From Dugong dugon (taxonomy: Eukaryota > Chordata > Mammalia > Sirenia > Dugongidae): DNA of 64,000 bases. Positions 14,901 to 29,900 of this stretch are shown in pieces. Every line of letters starts with the position of its first letter. Within the stretch, counting starts at the first letter, position 1. The position numbers were made by a program, and so were the translations under genes. The stretch is taken from contig CM057464.1 in assembly GCA_030035585.1 (NCBI GenBank), positions 75,128,919 to 75,192,918 of the forward strand. Reading direction: 5' to 3'. The notes beneath the pieces are model-generated. The model had not been told where the DNA came from. It ran no database searches and saw only the letters and a list, made by a program, of their open reading frames with translations.

Positions 14901-17900
14901 ACATGTGTAAATTGAAAGCACTTCAAAAGCTTAATTCGCTAAAATTTTAAAATGGGAATTTTGTTTTTCTACCCATTGGTTTTTAAACTGATACTATTCA
15001 AAAGAAATCGAGCTATAATCAACGACACATACAATATAGTGTACTCGTATGAGTCTTCTCATTGTAACAACGAACAACAGTTAAGCAACTAGAAGGTAAG
15101 CAAATCATGCAGACCAGAATACAACATTACAAAAATGTTCTGATCATGTAAGGTGCCCAACAGCATCATAAAACATCATAAAATGGGGAATACAACATTC
15201 TATATTACACTGAGCTTACCCGATGTTCTTCCTGCTGTTGTCTTAGAGTTTCATATTCAAGAGCTGGGGCAGGAAGCTGAGAGATGATTCTTTGTGTTTC
15301 TGTCAGCCATGGCCAAAGTTCTTCATATGTCTCCCAGAACTGGTTAACCAGGGACTGTGCCCGCTCCAGCTGCAGATACCTCTCTGAGTTTATGTGGCAG
15401 ATGGCATCATAGTTCTTTAATACCTTGTCTATTTTTTTCTAGAAAATAAGATGAAACGTGTTTCACTGGTCAGGCTAATTTTAAGCAGCACACATTTTCC
15501 AGAACGCTTTGTCCAGTATCGTATGCCTGGCACAGAGTAGGCATACAACAAATGTATGTTAAATCAATCAGTCAATATAATCTAGACTTTCTTTTTATGT
15601 ATAAACATTCATTTTAAATTAAAGAAAGTCCTCAAGTTTTTATGGATAAAACAGTGAGCTCTCCAAACATAACAAGCAAACTTTGCCAGCCATATTTACA
15701 ATGCCTTCTACTTCTAGGCCAAAAAACAAATTTCACAGGATTCTGGCAATATTTACACTGCTTTCTGGAAAAAAAATAAGGGCTGCCTTTTGTAAATAAA
15801 ATTTTAAGAGGAACTGCTAGTCAACAAAATTATTTACATATATTAGAATCGAAGTAGAATATTATGATATACGCTGATTTTATAGGGCGACACAGAGATC
15901 TAGATTATGGTATAAATTTACATAATAAACTAACTGCAGGAGATAAGCACAACAGAATCTCAATAAACCACAGAATGACAGAAATTATTTCCTGATGATC
16001 TGAAGGGAATGAATACAACATTTTCCAGTGCATTTCAGTTTTCTCTGGAAGACCCTCACTCAATTTTTGCATTAAAAAAATATTGCTGACTTGAGTGAAT
16101 ACCGAAGATCGATTCACATCAACCTGTGGAAAATCTATTACGGGTATGAAGCAGTTCAGGGTCTGTGAGGCACAAACCTTCAAGGAGTAAAAACCAATTT
16201 TAAATCTGGGTTCAATAATATTTTTTTATTTAGAAAAACAAAAAAATACTCTATTTAGAAAGCCTTTTATAATCATATTCCTACAAATAGGAAAAACTGA
16301 CAAAGTAACATGAAGGTAATTAAGAAGTTTCTTATGATGGTGATGATACTAGTTAACATTTACTAAGCATTAATATTATTAATATTACTAAGCATTAATA
16401 AATGTCAGACACTATTATAAATGTTTTATGTGTAATAACGAATTTAATTTCACAACAACCAAATCAGATAGGTTATTACTATTTTATCCCTATTTTATAG
16501 ATGAAGAAAACGAAGTATAAACAGGTAACATAAATTGCCCAAGATCACACAGCTAGTGTGGCAGGACCAAGGTTTCAAACCCAGGGAATCAGGCTTAGAG
16601 TCTCTTACAAATTTGATATATTCTTTCAAGTCTAATCTTTGCAAAAATAATAAAGGAAAGATTCAATTATAAATAAGTCAATTACCATTATGGAGTGTAA
16701 ATACAAGAAAAGTAATAATATATAGTGTGCATTCTAAAATATTATCTATTGTATACCTTGAAAGCAATATATACCCTTTAAAATGTGATCTTTAGATATT
16801 TGTATAATTTTCTTGCCATAGAATATTTTCCAACCAAAAGCTCTAATATACATTAATTTCTTTAAGCTGCTCTGATGTCTCAATATGAACTGAAATCAGA
16901 CATTTCAACTTGTGGCTTGTTTTCCTTCAATTTAAAGGATTGTTAAAACTACACAAATTGGAGGTTTTCTTAATTATTCAGTTCATAGTTTTCCTGTGTA
17001 GCTTACTGTGACTTTATACAGAATGGATTTCAGCATTAGAGAGAACCGCATGTATCTTGGTTTTGTTTCGGCTTAAGAGGCCCAAATGTTCCTGAAGCAT
17101 ATAAACAACAGTTGATACATATAATAATCATAATAATAATTTATACTGATAATAATGGTAATGACACAGCTAACATTAATTGAATGCTTATTCTATGCCA
17201 GCTATCCAATGACTCAAACCTTAACAGCTTTTATACCTATTAAGGAAGATTGTCCTGATGGTGTTTCTCTTAAGGCATATTCCTCTCACTGCTATTCTGT
17301 AAGCTTGCAAAATGACTTATTTAAAACTAATGATTTAGCTACTTAAATAGCAGCTGTGGAGAAAGGGAAAGTGCTTTTGTAGGATTCTCTAAACGCTCAC
17401 CCCATGCTGTTTATTCACACAGACAAGATCATACCTTCATTGATTGCTTTTCCTCTTCGCTGCATGTGGTCATGATTTTATCCCCAGATTTAACAAGTTC
17501 ATCAATAATATCCTTGTGTCTCAAAATCTCCATGGTGAATGTCTGTGATTTACCAAAATAAAGTTTAAAAAACAGAGAGAGAGCGAGCGATCATGTGACT
17601 ACAATCAAAACAATTATACAAAGTAGTTAAGGAGTCTTGAAAAGAAAATCATGCAATACATTTTCTAGACTTAGCACACACTATCAAATAATTTAGATGG
17701 CAACTGGAAATGTATTTCTTCACCTTTTGAACCTGCAGCTGAGCAGAGGTCTGGTCTTGCTCAAGCCTGATGTCACCCAAAGACATCAATTTCTTTTCTG
17801 TTTCAGTAATCCAGGATAACTCAGCATCAGCCGCTTGGTCAAACTAAACAAAAGATAATTAATTAGGTCAGTAAGTTCCTGTAACTGGTGCCAGAAACAT

Positions 17901-20900
17901 ATCTATCGACATTTAAATATCCTTATTACACAAGTGGAAAATCTGAGCCTATTTCTTCATAGCATCCAGAAATAATTCACGACAATGACTGAAGTTATAA
18001 AGAAAGAAGAACTTTCCATAGGATAATGAAACACAAGGTCTTAAAACATGCTGAATCCCTAACACCACATTAATGGTTTCTGGGATAGTTAGCACTCTTG
18101 CTTTCTTTTCTAGCAGTCTTAAGAATTTTCTCCTTAGGAATACTATCCAATTCTATCAGGGATAAAAGTAAACAGCTGGAGTCCAGGCTCAGTCTTTCAA
18201 TCATCTCATCCATCATCGTAACTCATATGATACGCAGGTAGCGTTTTGCTATCCAAGTATATAATTCCTGGCAAAGAAAGAAATATTCCCATGTATTTAT
18301 CATACTAAATGTGTGTGTATCGACGTATGTGTGCATATGTGTCTCTAAATACGCACAATATACTTCCAAGTGACATGTGTAATTTTTAAACGTCTTATTT
18401 AATAATGGCAGTAAACATTTTCAAGAGCATTCTTAAATATTTTAAGAGATTTTATTTTCCTGATCATAACAGTAATTCATGAGAAAGGTAGAAACTCATA
18501 AAAAAGATAAAAATATACAGAAGAAAATAAAGATTCCTCATAATTCTCCCACCTGGAGTTACACTGTTGGTATTTTAGTGAATTTTCTTCCAAAGTTATA
18601 AGAGAAATATTTGTTAAGGTCTGAGATAATACTGTATAAACAGTGTCATAGCTTGCTTTCTCATTTATTATGAGCATTTCCCAAGTCATACCATTTTAAT
18701 TACGATTTTTAAGTAACATGATTGCATTCTAGCATACCTGGATAGTTTCATTTAGGCACTCTGCATATCCTTCTATTACATAAATAACCCTGTAATAAAT
18801 ATCCCTGAGCATAAATCTCTGCTGGCATTTTTCATTAGTTCTTTAGGGTAGAATCCTAGAAGAAGGTTTCAAAGTTAAAAGATACGAACATTTTCAAGAC
18901 TCTGGATCAGATAAACACCATTGTCTTCCAGGGCCAAGCACTAATGATAGATAGTAACTAAACAATGGCCTCAGCTGGGAGATTCAATGAGGAATGGACA
19001 CTGTGGGTATCTAAGGCCAGTATTACCAGATCTTCTATTATTTTTAAGGGAACTTGGAAATCTAAATAAGGAATGTGGGGGTAGGGGGTAGTAAAGAGAA
19101 GAGAAGGGTGGAGATAACAAATGAGATTGCCAAATAATTCTTACTTTCATAACATTATGCAACACTATGTGGACTTTTGGGAAGATGTAGTAGACATACT
19201 TTTCCGTGTTTTCGTTATAAGCATACCGAAAAAGACTGCACATTATATGTAAAACAAACCTTAGAAAAAGATTCTGAAAGGCAGAGAGAAGGCAGAATGA
19301 CTGTGGACATTGGGACTAGAGGAACAACATGGTGGTGAACTTCCCCGATTTTTGTTTTTGCCTCACATATCCAGCCTGGATGCTGGGAAAGACAGCAACC
19401 AGGAAACACCAGGGGCTACAAGCAAAAAGCAAAACAAAACACTCCAACAAAAGCCTGCTCTGTTTAGCCGTAATACCAGGAAAGTGACAACTTAGTGAAA
19501 CGGAAAACTTTTAGACATAACAGCTCTACTCCAAGGAACACTACAGAAAAACTGTGACCCTACTCATAACCATGCCAACGAAGGCCAAGTGGAGAGCTTA
19601 TACTTCTGCCCTCATGAAGCTGTAACAAGGTACTCCAATACCCCACCGGAGTGATGTCACTGAGTGGGGAACATCGACTCCTACCTTCAGGTCTTATAAT
19701 AACCAAAATAGTGACACCACCACCAAACGCTGGCAAGGTGGTACAGAAACTGGATCACTCATGCATTGCTGGTGGGAATACAAAATGGTATAAAAACCCA
19801 TTGCTACTGAGTTGATTCCAACTCATAGTGACCCTATAGGACAGAGTAGAACTGCCTCATATGGTTTCCGAGGAGTGGCTGGTGGATCCAAACTGCTGAC
19901 CTTTTAGTTAACAACCCAGCTCTTAACCACTGGGCCATCAGGGTTCCCATAATGATACAGTGAATCTCAAAAACAGTTTTGCACTTTCTTTAAAAACTAA
20001 ACACAACTACCATATGACCCAGCAATTGCACTCCTGGGCATTTATCCCAGAGAAATGATGACTTACGTTCACACAAAAACCTACACATGAATGTTTATAG
20101 GAGCTTTATTTGTAATAGCTCCAAACGGGAAACAACCCATATGTCCTTCAATGGGTGAATGGTTAAACAAACTGCATCGCAGTCATACCACGGAATACTA
20201 CTCAGCATAAAAAGGAATGAAGTACTGATATATGTAACAACTTGGATAGATCTCCAGGGAATTATGCTGAGTAAAATACTCTGATCCCACCAGGTTACAT
20301 AAAGTATGCTTCCACTGATATAACACTGTTAAAATGACAAGATTATAGAAATGGAGAACAGATTAGTGGTTGTCAGGGACTAAAGATGGGACGAAGGTCA
20401 GAGAGAAGTAGGTGTGGCTGTATTTCCACATGAACAATCCTTATGGTGATGGAAATGCTCTGTATGCTGACTATACTGATGTCAATATTCTGCCTGAGAT
20501 ACTGTACTATAATTTCACAAGATATTACCACTGGGGAAAATGGGTGGAGTACAATGGGACCCCTCTGTATTATTTCTTATAACTGCATGTGAATCTATCT
20601 ATATCTTAAAACAAAAAGGTTAATTAAAAAAACGCCGCGCAGGTTACCTCTCATCTGTAAGTTCCTATTTGCATTTGCATTTTGAGATATATATTCCCAA
20701 ATCACCCTTCAGATAGGCTGTGCTAATTTAGTGCTTCATTTCTGTAGCAGAGTTTTACTACACCCTCATCAACATGGGGTATAATTTATTTTTTAATAAT
20801 ACTTGTCAGTTTTATATGTGGACTTTCTTTAGTTAAAAGGAAATAACCTGCCAGCAATAATCTGACACAAACATTAACAACACTGATTAAGAGTACTGCT

Positions 20901-23900
20901 ATGGTTACAATCTGAAAAATCAAAAATAGATTGGAGACGTGGAAAAAATACATAATAAAATCATTATTATTTAGAAATTTTCCCATGTATCATGAACCCA
21001 CTGGATTTCATCTTTACCAAATAATTAATAAATGAATGAATGAATGAATGAATGAATAAATAAACAAATAAATATCTCAGCTACCTGGAAGTCTTTTTTT
21101 TTTTTTTAGTCAACAGTTCAATAGAAAAAATATTTTTATAAGAATCATCTAAATAATAGGTCCAAGCCAGAAATATAATAGGAATAAAAATAATAACTAC
21201 ATCTACCTTAAAAAAATCCATTGTATAAGGATAGGGCAGGGAAGACATGACTTAACAGAGCTCTACATAACAATTCCTAGAAGTGCTTCTTCTCCAAAAT
21301 CTGAATATAAACTAGTATCTAACAAGAAATGATGCAAAGTCAGACTGCTTTAAGACTAAGAAAAGTGTCTGAGCAGCTGTCCCACTGTCATCTGTGATTA
21401 GAACACATCTGTGACACTGGGCTCTCCTTTGAGTGCCACATTTTTAAGAGGATCACTGACATGCTAAAGTTGTTACAGACAGAAAATCAGAGCATTGCCC
21501 ATTAGAGTGAATAAGCTCCAATAGAAGGGTAGCACTTCTAAAATGACTACGTGTACTTTTACATATTTAAGCAGAACTATTTGTGTCTCCTATATTTCTC
21601 ATCACATTATATATTATTTTAGAGTGAAGTCACATTAGAAAAAAACAAACAAACTTAGCAAAGAGCCTAATGGTTTGCACATGGTGGTGTTAAATAATTT
21701 TGTTGACGGAATCATTACTTTTCCTACGATTGGAACAAATCAGAACAATGTGGACTCCAGAAGGAATCTTTTTATTTTTATTTTTTATTCTTGTGCTTTA
21801 AGTGAAAGTTTACAATTCAAGTTCATCTCTCATTCAAAAATTTATACATAGTTATGTGACCCTAGTTGCTCTCCCTATACTGTGACAGCACACTCTTCCT
21901 TTCCATCTGGATTTCCCGTGTCCATTCAACCAGCTCCTGACCCTCTCTGCCTTCTCATCTCACCTCTGGACAAGAGCTGCTCATTTAGTCTCATGTATCT
22001 ACTCGAGCTAGGAAGCACACTCTTCATGAGTATCATTTTATGTCCCATAGTCCAGTCTAATCTTTGTCTGAAGAGTTGGCCTTGGGAATGGTTTTAGTTT
22101 TGAGCCAACAGAGAGTCCAGGGCCATGTCTTCCAGGGTCACTCCAGTCTCAATCAAACCATTAAGTCTGGTTTTTTTACTAGAATTTGAGTTCTGCACCC
22201 CACTTTTCTCCTGCTCTATTTTAAGGGCTCTCTGTTGTGTTCCCTGTCAGGGCAGTCATTGGTGGTAGCCAGGCACCATCTAGTTCTTCTGGTCTCAGGC
22301 TGATGAAGTCTCTGGTTTATCTGGCCCTTTCTGCCTCTTGGGCTAATGCTTTCCTTGTGTCTTTGGTGTTATTCATTCTCCTTTGCTCCAGGTGGTTGGG
22401 GCCAATTGATGTATCTTAGATGGCCACTTGCTAGCTTTTAAAACCCCAGACACCACTCACCAAAGTGGGATGCAGAACACTTTCTTAATAAACTTTGTTA
22501 TGCCAATTGACCTAGATGTCTCCTGAAACCATGGTCCCCAGACCCCCGCCCCTGCTACTCTGTCCTCAAAGTGTTTGGTTGTATTCAAGAAACTTCTTAG
22601 CTTTGGTTTAGTTCAGTTGTGCTGACTAGACGTCTCCTGAAACCATGGTCCCCAGATCCCCGCCCCTGCTACTCTGTCCTTCAAAGTGTTTGGCTGTATT
22701 CAAGAAACTTCTTAGCTTTGGTTTAGTTCAGTTGTGCTGACTTCCCCTGTCGTGTGTGTTGTCCTTCCCTTCACCTAAGGTAATTTTTGTCTACTATATA
22801 GCTAGTGAATACCCACCCCCACCCTCATAACCATCAAAGAATGTTTTCTTCTAGAAGGAATCTTGATAAACAATTTGAAAAAGTCTATCTTAATCTGGTT
22901 CAATAATTTCTGATGTTATTTAGCTTCCGACAGAACTACTCATTAGCAATTATTGATCAATATGAAACAGAAAAAAATTTTCATTGATGAATTCTGAAAC
23001 TTTGGTGTAGAAAAAGAAATCCTCATGAAAAAGAAGTAGAAGAGTCTTCTATGCGTGGATTATGACCTTCAAGCCATATAAAATAAAGCTGTAGGCAGAA
23101 CCTCATTATATAGACTCAAAGAGTATAAGACAGAAAAACAGGCCAGGCCTTTTTACCCAAGTATAAATACTGCAAGATATCTGATTAAAATTTAACAACC
23201 ATGAATTTTTTTCTTCTACTAGTCCCTGAAATAATAAAGTGACATCACCCTCTTGTTTGTGTTCAGGCTATTTTTAGTATTTATGTGACAGTCTTAACAA
23301 AAAAAGTGAGCCTTTTAATGTTAATATTAGTTTAACACTGTGTCTCCCCCCTTTAAAGAAAAGTGTCCAAGCAAAAACCAGCATGAAAGCTGAAACTCAA
23401 ACACTGTTTCTTTACCTAAGGCAAATATTTTCTTTACTAAACGAAAGCAAGACTTGAAGCAGAAATTTCCCTTGTACCTTTTGAGGAATTAAATTAGCAA
23501 ACATTTATTGTTAAGCAACAAATGGAATAGCCACTGGGTCTACATTAAGCAGTTTATACTAAACCAAGGTATTTTAGGTCTATGACTCACTCAGATGACT
23601 CGTTAGCATGTGTATTTCTAATGGACCTTAAAAAGTGGCTCAAAAAGACTAAAGGACCAAATGAACCAGACACTCCATCAGTCTGAGACCAGAAGAACAC
23701 AGACAGCACCCGGCTACAGCCAATGACAGCCCTGACCAGGAATACAACAGAGAGTCCTGGACAGAACAGGTGAAAAAATGTAGAACAGAATTCAAATTCA
23801 TGTAAAAAGACCAGACTTTACAGTCTGACAGACTGCAGGAACCCCCAAAACTATGGCCTCCGGATGCTATGTTAACCTAGAACTGAAACCACCCCCGAAG

Positions 23901-26900
23901 CCCACTCTTCAGACAAAGATTAGACACGCCTATGAAACAAAAAATAATACATGTGAGAAACGTGCCTCTTAGTTCAATCAGATATACGAGACCAAATGGG
24001 CAGCTTCTGTCCAAAAGCGGGATGAGAAGGCAGGAAGGGTCAGAAACTGGATGAATGGGCACAGGGAACCCAAAGTGGAAAGGGGGGGTGTGCTGTCACA
24101 TTATGGGGATTGCAACCAATGTCACAAAACAATATTGTATAAATTTTTGAATGGAAATTAACTTGAGCTGTAAACTTTCACCTAAAGCACAATTTACAAA
24201 AAAAAAAAAAGAATTGAATTTATCCCAAGGGGATAATCGTACTAGCTAGAAAAGATGTAAAATGAAAAAAAATGTAAAATGTTTTATAGTATTTTTATAA
24301 TAGTTAACAGGAAGAAAAATAAAGAAAATTATGAATCAAAAGAGACTAGTTGGTTGAATAAACTTTAAAGTATTATTAGCCTAGAATAATATGCAGTCAT
24401 AAACTGTATATGTTTCTATACCCTTACACGGAAAATATATAAAACGTATAGTTAAATGAAGAAAATAGTTACAAAAAAATAAATGTTGTTCTTTGTGCGA
24501 CTTTTACACATCAAAAAAAAAAAAAAAAAGTAGCTCATTTATATGTGAGCAGCATGGTTTGCAGTATTACTAGAAAAAATTTTAATAATTCACTGCTCAT
24601 ACAAATATCAAAAATTAAGTTCCAATAAATTGTAGGTAACTTCAGTATCCATAACTTCATTTGGGGAATATTTTATAAGTAGTATCAGTGGACTCTAATC
24701 ATTACCTTTAGTTACTTTAACTCCTATTAGAGGCTCAACAGCAACTAACAATAACAACAAGCCTTTTAGAAATTTCCTAAATTAGTGAAAGACATTTTAA
24801 GTGGTTACCTCTATATAGTCCTAAGGAAAACACTGCCTAAGACAATAATGGCCAGCATTTCACTGAACTCACTGTTCTACGTACTTAGCATGCAATATCT
24901 CCTTTAATCCTCACAACAACTGTATAATGTGGGTATTATGTTTGACTCCATTTACGGTCTAGGAAATTGAGGCAGAGAGAAAAGTTAACTAATCTACCAG
25001 AGATTACCCAGCTACTGAATGTTGAACCTGAGGCTGGAACCAAGGTGGTCTGACCTCAGAGACTGCACTCTTCCCAGCCACATCACATTGCTTGTGCTTG
25101 TATATGGCTTGGGTTTCATGTATTCCAACTATTCACGTGGCTCAAATATCACAGCAGTTAATAAATAGTGCATTTTAACTTAATACTTAAAGTTTTCTCC
25201 AATCTCTGACAACTGCTTTTGCGCCTATCCAGAAGGTCTCTAGAGTAGAAATACAGGCTTAAGAAAGACAGTGATAAGCAGACCTTGACCTCAAGGACGT
25301 CCTTTTACTCCCTTCCCCAGGCTGGGGATCTTATCACTTTCCTTTGATTAGCACTTCCTTCCATTTTGCTTCTCATTATTCGTAACATAACCCATATTTT
25401 CCCACCCTAAACACCTGGAGGGGCTAAACAAATCTCACTTCCATAGGAGATGTTTCCTTCTGGTTCTTTAAAAGAAGTAAACAGGTGTTATTTTTCTCCA
25501 AGTCTGACTTCTAATGACTCAATTTTAATTGCACCCAAAACCACAAACCCATAGGCCTTTATATCAGGGTTACTATGGGGCCCACTTAAACAAGCCAAGC
25601 AATTAGACTTGCAGAAGAGTGCCTGGGATTCCCAAACCCAGTGAGTTACACGCATTTTAGCAAATTCTGACAATTGTAAATTTACGAGGCAGGGGACGAT
25701 TAACTGCTCTGAGGTTTAAACAAACCATCATGGTGGTCTGAAGTCCAGCTACAAGTCTGTACATTTGCTATGCAAAAGTGCCTTTTTCCATGTCTACATG
25801 GCTCATGTAGTTCAATTTGCAATTAAAGAAAGAAAACAACAAAAATTTGTTACTCTGTGTAGATTTACAATGCAAAAATATGTATAGTTTCTAACTCAGA
25901 TAATGGCATGTACTGTGAGAAAGAAGACAGTTGTTGCTTGTTTTGTTTTTTTTTAAGTTCACTATCACTATTTATTTACTAAGCAGTCTTGTTCCACTCA
26001 GTTTTCTTTCTAAAAGTAATGAATAGGCCCAATTCTTTTTAAAAAGAATATCCTCTTTGGAATATCAACACCTGCAAATCTATAGAGTCAGATTTGGGGG
26101 CTTGTTGAGTAGTAATACCACATGCATATAGTGTTCACTCAGTTGTCCATAACTGAGGCTGCTCAACTATTTCCCAAAAAATAAAAATCATCACTCAAAT
26201 TTACATAGGACCCTTGTCCCTATGAATTCAAAATTCAATGGCACATCCTCTCAAAACGGTTACCGGGAATGTAGGATTAACATGAAAATCTAACCATATC
26301 AAATCAGAACTTTTTTTTTTTAACTTTATATAGGATGGGTATAAACAATACGCTAATTAGAAGATATCTGTATGCTCCTTTCTCTTCTCCCTTCAAATTT
26401 TAATTCTTTTCCATGTTTTTTCTGGGCATCTTCTTACATGTTGATGGTTGGAAGCAATATACCTCTGTGACAGTGGCCTGACAGTTCACAAAGTCCCTAC
26501 GCATTTGTTTAATTTCAAAGAACAGCTGTCAGGGAGGTTCAAACCTTATAATGGAGACAGACCTGTGCATAAACAACCATAATACTGGGCAAAATGCGAA
26601 CTATCATAAGAGAAATCTGTTTGGAAGGCAGAACATCCAGCTATTTAAAATTCAGTTTAAGTTAACCTGGTCATTCAAGGAGAAAGCAGTAAATATGAAT
26701 TTAAAGATTACCAAGTAATGCTCAAGACACACATCCTCAACCCTGTCACTTGTGTGGTTTTCATTTTTTATTTGGGGGTGGGGGGTGAAGGATGTTGGGA
26801 AGAGGTCTCTTCGGAGGAGCATGGTAGATAAAACAAATTGTATGTGACTAAATGTATGTTTAAAAAGATGGACTGAGGTCAGAACCTGTCCATATTTCAG

Positions 26901-29900
26901 ATGGAGAAGAGACCAGAATGGTAGATGATTTGTTTATCCAACATATAACAGATAGTATAAAATATATGACTAACATCCAGGTCTAAAGATAATTTTCTGC
27001 ATCATTCTTTTTAACTTTCATAGATGCATTTTCATTGGATAAATAGAAAACAAACATTTTAAGACCAAACTATACTCTGGTCCTAATTCCAAACATCTAT
27101 AAATGGGTAAGCTTAAAAATAATTTCAATGTTACATTAGTTCTTTTTATAAACTTGAAATTATGATCTTAGAAACTACTCTTTTGAGTGTAAAACTAAAT
27201 TTCTGCCAAACCTGAAAGACAAATACCTACTCTATCCTTAAACTTGCCTAGAAAGTGGTATTCATTATCCTTTTAGGGTTGCATTCTCATGTCTCACAGT
27301 CCTTGTAGTCAGAAATATTCCCCTACATACTTCCCTTTAAACAATTACCCAGAGCACCTTTCTTCAGATACTGAAGAAAGTTAGAAAATATGGATCACGC
27401 CCATGCATTTTTCTTCCCTAAATAGTCTGTAGGAGGTAGAATAAGATCTGGATTAAATTCTAGTTGCAACTCTGCCACTTCACTAGCTGTGGAACCACAG
27501 GCAAGTCACTTCACCGTGTACTGCATATGCTCACTCAGCTCTATAGACCTGTGTGTCTTCAGAGCTGAGTGTCTTCAGCTTTACTGGAGGTATTTCACTG
27601 AACAGCCTTGCAAGTATTTCAAAGGAATGCAGATATAAATACACACATGAACAACTAGATATTGATGACATTAGTGTTGCTATATAACCTATTGGTAGTA
27701 AGACGCTTTTATTACACATACTTTCTCTCTTACTCTCTCTCATTCGTATTCATTCATTCTCTCTTTCTCCTAAAAGGAAGGCTGGGCGGATATATACTAA
27801 ATTGTTCACCTACTTTTCTTCCATGAGTCTTTTTGGTATGTTTTTAAGAAAATCTCAACATTTTCTATAAAGAATAATTTTATCAGGAAAAAAATTAGCA
27901 ATGATTGTTATTTTTCTAAATGATATATACTTTGGGTTCAAGAACATTTACGCTGACCTGGTTTACTTTTTATCCTTTGGAAAACATTCATAAAACTTTG
28001 ACTAGAACTGGGATAGAGTTAATGACCTTGGCACAAATCAGAGCTGACTAACCAGTACAAGTTCAACCTGTGGCCTTGCCTTATTATCTTATTTCACAAA
28101 ACTGACCAACTATAGTCAACTTCTCAAGAAAGTTTTACTCCCAAAACTACAGAATATTTGTGTCACTATTTAGGGAAGTCTTCAGTGCCAGTTCTGAAAT
28201 GTTCAAATAAATTTTAGGGAAAAAGATTCAGCATCTTTAAGTAGTTAGATAAACTTCACAAATAAACATACTTATTTCTCCATAATAATGAGGCATACAA
28301 ATTCCACCAAACTCTAAACATAGCCATGCAAATACATTCCTCAGGTATGAATGCCCTTCCTCACAAAAATTTCTTAGGCAGCCCTGTTGTTATCATTGTA
28401 TTTCATCAGCTTTTGTGATTCTTGAACACAGCACTAAAATAAGGAGTGGAGCATTATGCTTTAGAACTACATAAATTACACTTTATGGCAACTTTAGAAA
28501 ATTAATTTTGGATACTCCTACAGAATCTGTTTCTTGCTTTTGCTTGTATTAGTAAAAATTTAGTCATATACCTTCCCAAGCTCTGCTCTAAAGTACACTG
28601 CAATATCACACTGACCCCCACACAGAAAGTTTGTAATAAGAGTCTGGTGACATAATATAAATATGCACGGAGATTGCAATAAAAGTTAATCAAAACATGT
28701 ACTATAAACTTCTATTTCTAGGACTCTGCTTGTTGCCCACAATTTTCTGAGGGAACTGTGGGGGCTGGGTGCCTATAAAAAATTCTCTGGAACTCTAAAC
28801 TTTGTATGAGTCCTAGATAAAACCTGTTGCTGTTGAGTTGATTCTGACTCATAGCGACCCAATAAGACGGAGCAGAACTGCTCCACAGAGTTTCCAAGGA
28901 GGAGATGGTAGAATCAAACTGCCGACCTTTTGGTTAGCAGCTATAGCTTGCCATATCTCTTAACCACTGTGCCATTGGTCCCAAATGTTGTTGTTAGGTG
29001 CTGTCGAGTCGGTTCTGACTCATAGTGACCCTGTGTACAACAGAACGAAATACTGCCTGGCCCCCTTCCCCTCCCCCGAAAAAAAAACCCAAACCCATTG
29101 CTGTCAAGTCAATTCCAACTCATAGCTACCCCAAAGAACAGAGTAGAACTGTCCCATAGGGTTTCCATGGAGCGGCTGGTGGATTCGAACCGCCCACCTT
29201 TTGGTTAGCAGCCGAACACTTAACCACGGCACCACCAGGGCTCCTCCAGACAGGTCAGACACTATCATCTCCCCGCTTCAGTCATCTTTGGCAAAAACTC
29301 CATATTACCAACAAAATAGTTTCCTTTTAAGAAAGAATGAATCTCTCATTGCCATAGCTGCATGTAAATCAACAGTTTATCCTGACTTTACATGAAAACT
29401 CAAAATAGTGACTCACATTCAGATTAGACTCACAGGAAGCCAAGGCATAGAGTTAATGTTAGCAATATGAATATATGTAGACAAAAAGGATTTTGCTTAG
29501 AAAGTAGGGTTGATCTCCCCAGAGTCTGATTTTGTAAGGATAAATCTGCAAAACAATGAGGCAGATGGTTGCTAACAATGTAGAGATTAGCTGTGCCCTG
29601 GCACTCAGATGTAGCAGGAGCCCAGTCAAATGCTTTTCCAATCCACCCTTTCATTTTTGAAGCATAACAAATGAATGGAAACACTATTAACAGATATCTT
29701 TGTTCAGATAAAGGCTTTGGAAACAAATAAACAAAATGCACTGCCTAGACAACAACTCACATGTCCCTACCTGCTGTGATCTCAGAATGGCGGCATCGAT
29801 CTCCTCCACCTTCTGAGTGATGGTGTCACTCACTAATCGGTAGCGGTCATTGTCCTCGGCCACCATCTTTCCCAGCCCTTCCCTGGCCCTCCATGGTACC

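Larger units (their letters stand above)
11265..15219 (-). other. DST: DST intron with nested AfroSINEs and (CA)n
   Basis: Contains a purine-rich GGGA run (about 11695-11735), TATG/TA-rich low-complexity sequence at 11810-11950, the nested SINE pair 12410-12833, and an AC microsatellite at 14366-14390. The stretch 12118-12400 has unusually gene-like base composition but no usable reading frame. Confidence 0.7.
17844..29770 (-). other. DST: DST intron of 11.9 kb, repeat-rich
   Basis: In order: older L1-like sequence 18480-18960 and 20640-20830 separated by an L1 3' end (19710-20635) that itself contains an AfroSINE; (AATG)n 21030-21073; RTE copies 21771-22852 and 23662-24209; reverse MIR 24845-25085; a long stretch to 27400 with no recognised element; MIR 27425-27520; and a triple AfroSINE cluster 28819-29244. 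No missing rod exon was found, and the protein is continuous across the intron. Confidence 0.7.

Noticed and set aside
19250-19720. Sequence before the L1 3' end with frames of 60-90 codons on both strands
   Set aside because: Could be an L1 5' part or another repeat, but I could not recognise a family or a conserved protein, so no gene is called.
21882-22419. Short plus-strand frames over the RTE copy
   Set aside because: Read on the strand opposite to the element and broken; no reverse-transcriptase motif is visible.
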